Shown: positions 45,421 to 53,474 of the stretch, piece after piece
How positions within the stretch are numbered: position 1 is the stretch's first letter
Layout of the letters: each line of letters opens with the position of its first letter
NCBI GenBank assembly: GCA_049322515.1
Contig: JBMOQW010000003.1
Location: 1-64,000 of the forward strand
Direction of reading: 5' to 3'
Length of the DNA stretch: 64,000 bases
From: Parasulfuritortus sp049322515
Lineage (GTDB): Bacteria > Pseudomonadota > Gammaproteobacteria > Burkholderiales > Thiobacillaceae
The notes under the pieces: generated by a model
What the model saw: the letters and a program-made list of their open reading frames with translations, nothing else
What the model was told of the DNA's origin: nothing
Database searches by the model: none
Position numbers and translations under genes: made by a program

Positions 45421-47292
45421 TCAGTCGGCCTTCTTCTCAAGGATGGCCTGGTCGATCTTCACCTTGCCCTGAGCCTTGAGATAGGCCAGATAGGCCTTCA
45501 TTTCTTCCTGGCCGTTGATGCGCATCAGATCGCGCTGGATCATCTTGACGCGATTCTCGTCGGGGCTGGCCTCGACCACATTGACCACGCGATAGACCCG
45601 GTACCCGTCCCGCGTCTCGCTGCCCGCGGCGGCCGGAAGCTTGCCCTTGGGGGCCTTGAAGATGGCTTTGAGTGCTTCTGCCGGCACGCCCTTCGGATCA
45701 CCCCGCGAGATCCGGATCACCGGGCCCATGCCCGCAACCGGCTGACCGGCCTCGAGGGCCTTGAGCGCGGCCTGGCCCGCCTCGACCGCCTTGGCCTGGG
45801 CAGCCTTGAGGCGCAGACGGGCACGAATGTTGTCGGCGACCTCGGCCAGTGGACGGACCCCGGCCGGTTTGTGTTCCAGCACCCGTGCCGAGACCAGAAC
45901 GCCAGGCGCCACCTCGATCGCTTCGGTGTTCTGCTTCTTCTCCAGCGCTTCGGGGGAGAACAGCGCGTCCATCAGGCGCGGGTTGGCCAGGAAGGACGGG
46001 GTGGCCTGGGTACGGTCGATCCAGCCCGATGACTCGACCGTCAGTCCGAATTCCTTGGCTGCCGGCGCCAGGCTGTCGGCCTGCTCGTACACCAGATTGC
46101 TGAACCGCTCGGCCATGTCCGCGAACTTGCGCTCCGCCTCCTGGGCGGTCAGCTCGGCGCGGATGTCGTCCTTGACCGTTTCGAAGGCCAGCAAGGTGCC
46201 CGGCACGATGCCATCGACGCGGATGATGTGGAAACCGAACTCGGACTCGACCAGGTCGCTGATTTCTCCCACCTTCATGCTGAACACCGCCTTTTCGAAC
46301 GGTGGGACCATGGCGCCCCGACCGAAGGTGCCCAGGCTGCCGCCCTTGACCGCCGAACCGGGATCCTCGGAATGCTTGCGCGCCAGATCGCCAAAGCTGG
46401 CCGGCTTGGCCTTGACCTGGGCCAGGATCTGCTCGGCCTGGGCTTTGGCGGCGGCTTTGTCCTTGCCCTGAGTGAGAATCAGGATATGGCTCGCCGAACG
46501 CTGCTCGGGCTCCTGGAAGCGGGATTTGTTGGCATCGTAGTACTGACGCAAAGCAGCATCGCTCACGCTCGTTTGCTCCGCCAGCGACTCGGACGACAAG
46601 CTCAGGTATTCAACCCGGATTTGCGCGGGCGTCGCATAGTCCGACTGCTTGGCCTGGTATTCGGCGGCCACGGCGGCATCGTCAACCGTTACCTGGTTCT
46701 CGAACGACGCCGCAGTGAACACGGCCTCGCTCACGTCACGCTGCTGGGCCAGCAAGGCCGACAGCCGCTCGGCAGCCGAGGTTGCCGCCACCGCGCCTTG
46801 CAGGTACCCCATCTGGAATTGCTGCGCCAGCGACTCGCGTTCGATCAGCGCCATCAATTCCTTCTGGCCCATCCCCTGCTCGCGCAGCCAATTCTGAAAC
46901 CGTGCCTCGGAGAAAGTGTTGTTCTCCTGGAAAATGCTGGCTGAACGCACGACCTGGTCCATCTGCCCCCCCGGCACGACCAAGCCATTGTCACGCGCAG
47001 CCTGGGCGATCAGGCGCACCTGCACCAATTCATCGAGAATCGCGGTACGGAAGGTCTTGTCTTCGATGTTCACGGCTCGGCCCTGCGCCAGCATCGCGTC
47101 CCGCTGGTTCTGCAAAGCCCGGAAAAACTCGCGCTGGGCAATGTCCTCGTCGCCAATCGTCGCGACCGGGGGTTCGTTGCCGCCGGCGTTGAAATAGGAG
47201 TCGATGCCCCAGAAGGCAAAGGGGATGGTGATCAGGGCCAGGATCACCTTGGCGATCCAGCCCTGGGCGCGTTCGCGAATGGCTTCAAGCAT
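45421..47292 (-). CDS. ppiD: Periplasmic folding chaperone PpiD
   Basis: PpiD (623 residues, identical to the E. coli length) is an inner-membrane-anchored periplasmic chaperone near the Sec translocon. One N-terminal transmembrane helix (about 15-32, KVILALITIPFAFWGI), a SurA-like N domain, a parvulin domain (about 262-358: SASHILILTQGKD, ASFGDLARKHSEDPGS, GGSLGTFGRGAMVPPFE) and a C-terminal SurA-like region are seen. A perfect 20-base palindrome lies upstream of its start. Confidence 0.94.
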   Translation of the reverse strand: MLEAIRERAQGWIAKVILALITIPFAFWGIDSYFNAGGNEPPVATIGDEDIAQREFFRALQNQRDAMLAQGRAVNIEDKTFRTAILDELVQVRLIAQAARDNGLVVPGGQMDQVVRSASIFQENNTFSEARFQNWLREQGMGQKELMALIERESLAQQFQMGYLQGAVAATSAAERLSALLAQQRDVSEAVFTAASFENQVTVDDAAVAAEYQAKQSDYATPAQIRVEYLSLSSESLAEQTSVSDAALRQYYDANKSRFQEPEQRSASHILILTQGKDKAAAKAQAEQILAQVKAKPASFGDLARKHSEDPGSAVKGGSLGTFGRGAMVPPFEKAVFSMKVGEISDLVESEFGFHIIRVDGIVPGTLLAFETVKDDIRAELTAQEAERKFADMAERFSNLVYEQADSLAPAAKEFGLTVESSGWIDRTQATPSFLANPRLMDALFSPEALEKKQNTEAIEVAPGVLVSARVLEHKPAGVRPLAEVADNIRARLRLKAAQAKAVEAGQAALKALEAGQPVAGMGPVIRISRGDPKGVPAEALKAIFKAPKGKLPAAAGSETRDGYRVYRVVNVVEASPDENRVKMIQRDLMRINGQEEMKAYLAYLKAQGKVKIDQAILEKKAD

Positions 47293-47569
47293 GACGTTAC
47301 CGTTGGTGGGTCAAAATATTGGCGAACCCGGGTTCGCCAGATGTTCTCGTCCTGGCCCGCATCAGGGAGCCCCTCAGTGGACCCCGGCAAGCCCCAGGCA
47401 AGGGGGACGACCGGAGCGGCGCAATCCCACCCCCCCAGGCCGTAAAGCCCGGGAATCCTACCACAGGCCGTCTACAGCCGACAGGCGACCCGAGCGCGAC
47501 TTCCATGCCTGTCGAGGCGGTATTTTTTCTTCCTCAAATATCCGAGTGGGGCTATACTGTCGGGCTCGT
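47293..47569. other. Gap between ppiD and tRNA-Pro with palindrome
   Basis: This 277-base gap has no convincing gene. A perfect 20-base palindrome, TGGCGAACCCGGGTTCGCCA, spans 47320-47339, 28 bases upstream of ppiD. On the minus strand it is followed by AATATTTT, so it could be a terminator or an operator. Confidence 0.55.
47553..47558 (+). promoter_or_regulatory. -10 box of tRNA-Pro
   Basis: TATACT with a GC-rich discriminator (GTCGGGCTCG) follows, typical of stable RNA promoters; the -35 box is unclear. Confidence 0.5.
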
Positions 47570-47646
<77 letters not shown>

Positions 47647-47681
47647 TACAAATCAACGGCTTACCAGGGCCGTAAAACAGA

Positions 47682-47708
47682 AAGCCAGCCAACAAAGCTG
47701 GCTTTTTT
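47682..47708 (+). terminator. Terminator of tRNA-Pro
   Basis: AAGCCAGC (47682-47689) and GCTGGCTT (47697-47704) pair around CAACAAA, with six T at 47703-47708. Confidence 0.88.
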
Positions 47709-47713
47709 GTTTT

Positions 47714-47735
47714 CTGTAGCCAATCTGTAGCCAAT
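47714..47735 (+). repeat. Tandem 11-base repeat CTGTAGCCAAT
   Basis: Two exact copies at 47714-47724 and 47725-47735 directly after the tRNA terminator. Meaning unknown. Confidence 0.7.
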
Positions 47736-47829
47736 AGGTGATTTGGTGCCCATCCTTGGCTGTGGACGGCCTCGCCGCCTAAGAAGAAAAAATCGCTGCC
47801 GTTGGTTCATGCTGCCCTTCAAATGAAAA

Positions 47830-47847
47830 GCCCCGCCGAAGCGGGGC
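47830..47847 (-). terminator. Minus-strand terminator-like hairpin
   Basis: GCCCCGC and GCGGGGC pair around CGAA (TTCG on the minus strand), and on the minus strand the stem is followed by TTTTCATTT. No minus-strand gene is visible upstream of it. Confidence 0.6.
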
Positions 47848-47969
47848 AGTACCTGCGCATCCATTCATCCTGTAATGAATCGTAGGCTGACGCTGATTGT
47901 TCGCTCTCGCGCCTTACGTCCATGTTCACGCAGATCAGGCCATGGCCAGGATCATCGGATGCGCTTTTT

Positions 47970-48021
47970 GCCGGTCATCATGGCGAGTGGCAAGGAAACA
48001 CCGGTTGCCACCGGCTTTTTT
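47970..48021 (+). terminator. Plus-strand terminator-like hairpin before the aminotransferase
   Basis: GTGGCAA (47987-47993) pairs with TTGCCAC (48005-48011), and GCCG (47970-47973) with CGGC (48012-48015), followed by six T. No plus-strand gene lies upstream after the tRNA, so the transcript may be a small RNA or readthrough. Confidence 0.55.
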
Positions 48022-48084
48022 CTTGCCTCATAATTCCTAACAAATTTAGTCAACTTATAACGCCGCGTCTTTCGAGGAGTCTCC

Positions 48085-49218
48085 ATGCGCATCCCCGCCC
48101 CCGCCATCCAGTCCTTTCATCCACCCAAGCGCACCCTGATGGGCCCCGGCCCGTCCGACGTGCCGCAACGCATCCTCGATGCCATGGCGCGGCCGACCAT
48201 CGGCCATCTGGATCCGGCCTTCTCGACCATGATGGAAGAGACCAAGACGCTGTTGCGCTATGTCTTCCAGACAGAGAACAAGCTGACCTTCCCGGTCTCG
48301 GGGCCTGGCTCGGTGGGCATGGAGATGTGTTTCGTCAATCTGGTCGAGCCGGGCGACAAGGTCATCGTCTGCATCAACGGCGTGTTCGGCGGCCGCATGC
48401 TGGAAAACGTCAAGCGCACCGGCGGCGTGCCGGTGGTGGTCGAGGATGCCTGGGGCGCGCCGGTCGACCCGGCCAAGGTGGAAGCCGCCTTCGCCGCCAA
48501 TCCGGACACCAAGGTGCTCGCTTTCGTCCATGCGGAGACCTCCACGGGCGCACAGTCCGACGCCGCCGCGCTGGCCACCATCGCCCACAAGCATGGTGCG
48601 CTCACCATCATGGACTGCGTCACTTCGCTCGGCGGCACGCCGGTGCTGATCGACGAGTGGGACATCGACGCCGCTTACTCAGGCAGCCAGAAATGTCTGT
48701 CCTGCACCCCCGGTATCTCGCCGGTTACCTTCGGTGAGCGCGCCATCGCCAAGGTGCAGGGCCGCAAGACGCCGGTACAAAGCTGGTTCATGGACCTCAA
48801 CCTGGTGCTCGGCTACTGGAGCGGCGAAGGCAAGCGCACCTACCACCACACCGCCCCGATCAACCCGCTCTACGGCCTGCACGAAGCCCTGGTCATGGTC
48901 GCCGAGGAAGGCCTGGAAGCTGCTTGGGCGCGCCACCGCGCCATGCACGAACAACTGCGCTCAGGCGTCGAGGCCCTGGGCATGCAATTCGTGGTCGCCG
49001 AAACCGCCCGCCTGCCGCAACTCAACTCCATCTACATCCCCCAAGGCGTCGACGATGCCGCTGCGCGGACCCGGTTGATCAACGAGTTCAACCTGGAGAT
49101 TGGCGCCGGCCTCGGCACCCTGGCCGGCAAGATCTGGCGTATCGGGTTGATGGGCTACAGCGCACGGCAGGAGAATGTCGAGTACTGCCTGAAGGCGATG
49201 AAAGCAGTAATTGGCTGA
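48085..49218 (+). CDS. Class V aminotransferase, alanine/serine-glyoxylate type
   Basis: This 377-residue PLP enzyme resembles alanine-glyoxylate and serine-glyoxylate aminotransferases. TLMGPGPSDVPQRILDAMA is the usual N-terminus, PLP Lys lies in YSGSQKCLSCTPG, and GLGTLAGKIWRIGLMGYSAR closes the domain. It probably converts glyoxylate to glycine, matching glcDEF on the opposite strand 400 bases away. GAGGAG precedes the ATG. Confidence 0.88.
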   Translation: MRIPAPAIQSFHPPKRTLMGPGPSDVPQRILDAMARPTIGHLDPAFSTMMEETKTLLRYVFQTENKLTFPVSGPGSVGMEMCFVNLVEPGDKVIVCINGVFGGRMLENVKRTGGVPVVVEDAWGAPVDPAKVEAAFAANPDTKVLAFVHAETSTGAQSDAAALATIAHKHGALTIMDCVTSLGGTPVLIDEWDIDAAYSGSQKCLSCTPGISPVTFGERAIAKVQGRKTPVQSWFMDLNLVLGYWSGEGKRTYHHTAPINPLYGLHEALVMVAEEGLEAAWARHRAMHEQLRSGVEALGMQFVVAETARLPQLNSIYIPQGVDDAAARTRLINEFNLEIGAGLGTLAGKIWRIGLMGYSARQENVEYCLKAMKAVIG

Positions 49219-49615
49219 CTGGTAAGGCGCGCCGCCCCGGATCGGTCATGCCATTGCAAGGCGGCGCCCCGCCAGGCGGTCGATTATCCGTGCCATCGGG
49301 TGCCTCGCGGCTCACCCGATGGGTGCCTGTGGCCGAAGGCAGAAAACTCAGTATTCATGAGACATCCCAGGGACCAAGAGGCGGTCAACTGCGGTGCCTA
49401 GGTTCAATCTGGCGATGCATGCTTCGATACCCAGGCAAGTCGCCCATGCCGCATCCATCCGTGCGAATTGTGCCGAGCCCGCCTCGGATGCCGGCTTGAC
49501 CTCCGGGATGCATATTTAGCGTCGTCCAATTCTAACAAATGACATCAAAAATACATCATTAAATGTTGTTTATTAAGGATATAAGAAGGCGCTGCCAATC
49601 TTTCAACGGCCACGA
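49219..49615. other. Structured gap between aminotransferase and glcF
   Basis: No gene is visible in 397 bases. CCATCGGGTG (49293-49302) and CACCCGATGG (49313-49322) form a perfect ten-base stem; GCGCCGCC (49229-49236) and GGCGGCGC (49260-49267) form another. Both genes converge here, so these may end transcripts, though no T runs follow. The 3' part (49500-49600) is AT-rich. Confidence 0.5.
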
Positions 49616-50848
49616 TCAGGCCCTGTCGAGCACTTCCAACCAATGCATGACAGGCAGCGCAGTTCCCGCCGCGAGGTGCATCTGACAGCCGATATTGGCG
49701 GTCACGATCCACATCGGCTGGCCCGCTTGCAAGGCTCCGAGCTTGTTGTCCCTGAGGGTGGATGAGAGTGCCGGTTGCAGCACCGAATAGCTGCCTGCCG
49801 AGCCACAGCACAGGTGGCCGTCGGCCACCGGAGTCAGTTCGTAGCCGACGGCGCGCAGCAAGGCCTCGACACGACCCGCGAGGCGCTGGCCATGTTGCAG
49901 GCTGCATGGGCTCTGGAAGGCGATGCGGGTGCCATGGCCCTGGATGCCGAGGCGCGACAAATCGTCGGCCGTGAGCATCTCGCAGGGATCGCGCGCCAAT
50001 GCGGACACCCGGCGCGCCTTGTCGGCGTAGTCCGGATCGTCGCACAGGGCATCGCCATAGTCCTTGACCAGGCTGCCGCACCCCGAGGCGGTCACCAGAA
50101 TGGCCTCGGCACCCGCCTCGATGTACGGCCACCAGGCATCGATGTTGCGGCGCATCTGAGCCAGCCCTTCCTCGTGTGCGGAGAGATGAGTGCTCAAGGC
50201 ACCACAGCAGCCTGCCCCGGGCGCGGCAATGAGATGAATCCCCAGCCGACCGAACAGTCGGCGGGCAGCCGCATTGACCTGGGGGGTGACCACCGATTGG
50301 GCGCAGCCATCGAGGATGAGCCCGGTGCGCAGATGCCCAGGCCGCCCTGCCTCGATCCCGGTTCCACCCGCATGCGCGGGGGAAGGGAGCGGAGGCACTT
50401 TCTCCCGCAGGACCTGGGGCAGCAGGGGCTTGAACACATGGGCCAGGCGGATCGCTGACTTGAAGCGCCTGGGCTCCGGCACGATCCAGCGCAGCATCCG
50501 GCGTTGCAGACGCTCGGTCCAGGGCCGGGACGCGTGTCGCTCGGCCACTTCCCGGCCAATGTCAAGCAGCCGGGCATAGCGGACCCCGGACGGGCAGGTG
50601 GTTTCGCAGGCCCGGCAGGTGAGACAGCGATCCAGATGGTGGCGCACCACCGCCCCGCCCTGACCGGTTTCGAGCAACTGCTTGATCAGGTAGATGCGGC
50701 CGCGCGGGCCATCTAGCTCGTCGCCGGTGAGCTGGTAGGTGGGACAGGTGGCGGTGCAGAAGCCGCAATGCACGCAGGCGCGCAGGATGGCTTCGGCCGT
50801 GTCCCCCTGGGGCGTGTCGCGGATGAAATCGGCCAGTCGGGTCTGCAT
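49616..50848 (-). CDS. glcF: Glycolate oxidase iron-sulfur subunit GlcF
   Basis: GlcF (410 residues) is the iron-sulfur subunit that takes electrons from glycolate oxidation. Two 4Fe-4S motifs, CVHCGFCTATC (25-35) and CLTCRACETTC (75-85), precede two CCG domains with GAGCCGALSTHL and CCGSAGSYSVLQP. ATG 50848 overlaps the glcE stop by one base. Last gene of the glcDEF operon. Confidence 0.95.
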   Translation of the reverse strand: MQTRLADFIRDTPQGDTAEAILRACVHCGFCTATCPTYQLTGDELDGPRGRIYLIKQLLETGQGGAVVRHHLDRCLTCRACETTCPSGVRYARLLDIGREVAERHASRPWTERLQRRMLRWIVPEPRRFKSAIRLAHVFKPLLPQVLREKVPPLPSPAHAGGTGIEAGRPGHLRTGLILDGCAQSVVTPQVNAAARRLFGRLGIHLIAAPGAGCCGALSTHLSAHEEGLAQMRRNIDAWWPYIEAGAEAILVTASGCGSLVKDYGDALCDDPDYADKARRVSALARDPCEMLTADDLSRLGIQGHGTRIAFQSPCSLQHGQRLAGRVEALLRAVGYELTPVADGHLCCGSAGSYSVLQPALSSTLRDNKLGALQAGQPMWIVTANIGCQMHLAAGTALPVMHWLEVLDRA

Positions 50849-51909
50849 CAGAGTGCGCCGTACATCCGGCCTGGGTTGAAGATGCCGGCCGGGTCGAAGG
50901 CCTGCTTCAGGCGCCGGTGCAGCGCAAGGAGTGCCGGCGCCAGCGGCTGGAACACCTCGCCGGTACGGTCGCCGCCCCGGAACAGGGTGGCATGGCCGCC
51001 CACCGCACGGGCCGCGGCACGCACGCGTTCGGGTTCCAGATCGGCTACCAGCCAGCGCTGGCCACCGCCCCATTCGATCAGCCACTTGCCGGGCAGGTCG
51101 AGTGGCGACCCGGCAGAGGGCACGGCCAGACGCCAGAGCGGCCCCTGGCCGGCGAAAAAGGCCAGGCGATGCTCGCGCAGGTCGGCCCAGAAGCGGTCGG
51201 CCTCCGGCCAGGCATCGCCGCCCAGGCGCTGGGCGGCCTGCTGGACGGCGGCCTCGCTGCCGGACAGGCGCACCAGGAGGCGATTGCCATCGAAACAGGT
51301 CGCCGACAACGGCAGCGGCTTGCCGGCCCAGCCATTCATGGCCGCCACCGCGTCGCGCGGGTTGCAGTCCTTGACCAGGGTGACATGGCGCTCCGGCCGG
51401 GGCAGCACCTTGAGACTGACGTCGAGCAGCAAGCCCAGGGTGCCGAGCCCGCCGACCATCAGGCGGGAGACGTCGTAGCCGGCGACGTTCTTCATCACTT
51501 GGCCGCCAAAGCTGAGGATCTCGCCCCGGCCGTTGACGATGCGGGCGCCCAGGACATGGTCGCGGGCCGAGCCCACATAAGGCCGGGCCGGGCCGGACAA
51601 GCCGCAGGCCAGGGTGCCGCCCAGCGTGGCGCATTCGCCAAAGGCGGGCGGTTCGAAGGGCAAGGACTGGCCGGCCTGGGCCAATGTCGCCTCGATCTCC
51701 GCCAGGGGCGTGCCGGCACGGGCACGGATCACCAGTTCGCGCGGTTCGTAGTCGAGGATCCCGGCGTGGCCGGACACGTCGAACAGTTCGCCCGTGGCTG
51801 CACGGCCAAACCAGGCCTTGCTGCCGCCACCGACCATCCGGAGGGGAGTGCCGTCAGCCGCCGCTGCACGGATGCGTTCGCTGAAATCGTGTGCGCGATC
51901 GCCGCTCAT
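50848..51909 (-). CDS. glcE: Glycolate oxidase FAD-binding subunit GlcE
   Basis: GlcE (353 residues) is a short FAD-binding subunit of glycolate oxidase. FAD_binding_4 segments include MVGGGSKAWFG, ATLGGTLACGLSGPARPYVG and SFGGQVMKNVAGYDVSRL; the C-terminus ends KQAFDPAGIFNPGRMY. ATG 51909 leaves one base to the glcD stop, so the three genes are cotranscribed. Confidence 0.95.
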   Translation of the reverse strand: MSGDRAHDFSERIRAAAADGTPLRMVGGGSKAWFGRAATGELFDVSGHAGILDYEPRELVIRARAGTPLAEIEATLAQAGQSLPFEPPAFGECATLGGTLACGLSGPARPYVGSARDHVLGARIVNGRGEILSFGGQVMKNVAGYDVSRLMVGGLGTLGLLLDVSLKVLPRPERHVTLVKDCNPRDAVAAMNGWAGKPLPLSATCFDGNRLLVRLSGSEAAVQQAAQRLGGDAWPEADRFWADLREHRLAFFAGQGPLWRLAVPSAGSPLDLPGKWLIEWGGGQRWLVADLEPERVRAAARAVGGHATLFRGGDRTGEVFQPLAPALLALHRRLKQAFDPAGIFNPGRMYGAL

Positions 51910-51910
51910 C

Positions 51911-53392
51911 TCAGAACCTGGGCAGGTCGGGGAACCTGAGTTCGCCATGATGCACGTGCATGGCACCAAATTCGGCACAGCGGTGCAGGGTCGGCACTGC
52001 CTTGCCAGGATTGAGTCGGCCATCCGGGTCGAAGGCCGCTTTCACGGCGTGGAACTGGGTCAGTTCGGGGCCCTGGAATTGCGTGCACATGCCGTCGATC
52101 TTTTCGACGCCGACGCCGTGTTCGCCAGTGATGGTGCCGCCCACTTCGACGCACAGGGCCATGATGCGGGCGCCGAACTGCTCGGTGCGTTCCAACTCAC
52201 CGGGCTGGTTGGCATCGTAGAGGATGAGCGGGTGCAAGTTGCCGTCGCCGGCATGGAAGACATTGGCCACCGGCAGGCCATATTCCCTCGATAGCTCGCC
52301 GATGCGGGCCAGCACCTCGGGCAGACGGCGGCGCGGGATGGTGCCATCCATGCAGTAGTAGTCGGGCGAGAGGCGCCCGACCGCCGGGAAGGCCGACTTG
52401 CGACCCGCCCAGAAACGCTGCCGCTCGGCTTCGTCCTGGGCGGTGCGCACTTCGGTGGCGCCGCAGCGCATGAGCAGTTGGCGCACGCGCATGATCTGTT
52501 CCGAGACTTCGTCGTTGCCGCCATCCAGCTCGCACAGCAGGATGGCTTCGGCGCCGACCGGGTAGCCGGCGTGGATGAAGTCCTCGGCGGCCTGGATGGC
52601 CAGCTTGTCCATCATCTCCAGCCCGGCCGGGATGATGCCGGCGGCGATGATCTCGCCCACGGCGGCGGCAGCCTGGGCACTCTGGGCGAAGGCGGCCAAG
52701 ACCACCTGGGCCCGCTCGGGCAAAGGCAGCAGGCGCAGCGTGGCCTCGACCACGATGCCGAGCAGGCCTTCCGAACCGGTCATCAGCGCCATCAGGTCGT
52801 AGCCGGGCGCGTCCGGCGCCGCCGAGCCGAGTTCCAGCAACTCGCCCTCGGCAGTGACCACGGTGAGGGCCAGCAGGTTGTGCACCGTGAGCCCATATTT
52901 CAGGCAATGCACGCCGCCGGAATTCTCCGCGACATTGCCGCCGATCGAACAGGCGATCTGCGAGGACGGGTCGGGCGCGTAATAGAGACCGTACGGCGCG
53001 GCCGCCTGGGATATGGCCTGGTTGCGCACGCCGGGCTGGACCCGCGCCGTGCGCGCCAGGGGATCGATGTGCAGGATGCCTTTCAGCTTGGCCAATGACA
53101 GCAGCAGGCCGTCATCCAAAGGCAGTGCCCCCCCCGACAGGCCGGTGCCGGCGCCGCGCGGCACGATCGGCACGCCGAGCCGATGGCACACCTTCACCGC
53201 CGCCTGGACCTGGGCCACCGTTTCCGGCAAGGCCACCATGAGCGGCACCTGGCGATAGGCGGAAAGACCATCGCATTCGTAGGGTCTCAACTGCTCGGGC
53301 TGGGCCAGCACGCTGGTGGCGGGCAACACGTCCAGGAGGCCGTTCAGCAAGGCTTGCCGTCGGGCCGATCGCGCGGGATCGGTCGGGGTCAT
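51911..53392 (-). CDS. glcD: Glycolate oxidase catalytic subunit GlcD
   Basis: GlcD (493 residues) oxidises glycolate to glyoxylate using FAD. FAD-binding motifs IVPRGAGTGLSGGALPL and IGGNVAENSGGVHCLKYG are clear, and the C-terminal FAD oxidase domain has HAGDGNLHPLILYD, TGEHGVGVEK and FDPDGRLNPGK. ATG 53392 opens the operon, divergent from pepD by 82 bases. Confidence 0.95.
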   Translation of the reverse strand: MTPTDPARSARRQALLNGLLDVLPATSVLAQPEQLRPYECDGLSAYRQVPLMVALPETVAQVQAAVKVCHRLGVPIVPRGAGTGLSGGALPLDDGLLLSLAKLKGILHIDPLARTARVQPGVRNQAISQAAAPYGLYYAPDPSSQIACSIGGNVAENSGGVHCLKYGLTVHNLLALTVVTAEGELLELGSAAPDAPGYDLMALMTGSEGLLGIVVEATLRLLPLPERAQVVLAAFAQSAQAAAAVGEIIAAGIIPAGLEMMDKLAIQAAEDFIHAGYPVGAEAILLCELDGGNDEVSEQIMRVRQLLMRCGATEVRTAQDEAERQRFWAGRKSAFPAVGRLSPDYYCMDGTIPRRRLPEVLARIGELSREYGLPVANVFHAGDGNLHPLILYDANQPGELERTEQFGARIMALCVEVGGTITGEHGVGVEKIDGMCTQFQGPELTQFHAVKAAFDPDGRLNPGKAVPTLHRCAEFGAMHVHHGELRFPDLPRF

Positions 53393-53461
53393 GGGGTGTT
53401 TGGGTGGCGGGATGACCGAAGTATCGGGGCCAGCGATGGGCGCGGTCAACCGCCGGCAAGG

Positions 53462-53467
53462 TAAACT
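53462..53467 (+). promoter_or_regulatory. Candidate -10 box of pepD, seven bases from the start
   Basis: TAAACT is seven bases before ATG 53475, giving a leaderless or nearly leaderless transcript. No SD is visible and -35 is weak. Confidence 0.35.
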
Positions 53468-53474
53468 CGGCAGC

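Noticed and set aside
47714..47735. Tandem CTGTAGCCAAT as an attachment-site remnant
   Set aside because: No integrase gene or second copy of the tRNA 3' end occurs in the window, so integration at tRNA-Pro is not supported.
49280..49360. Glycine riboswitch before the glycolate genes
   Set aside because: A stem followed by CCGAAGGCAG looked suggestive, but the conserved aptamer core is incomplete and the position is at the 3' ends of both genes.
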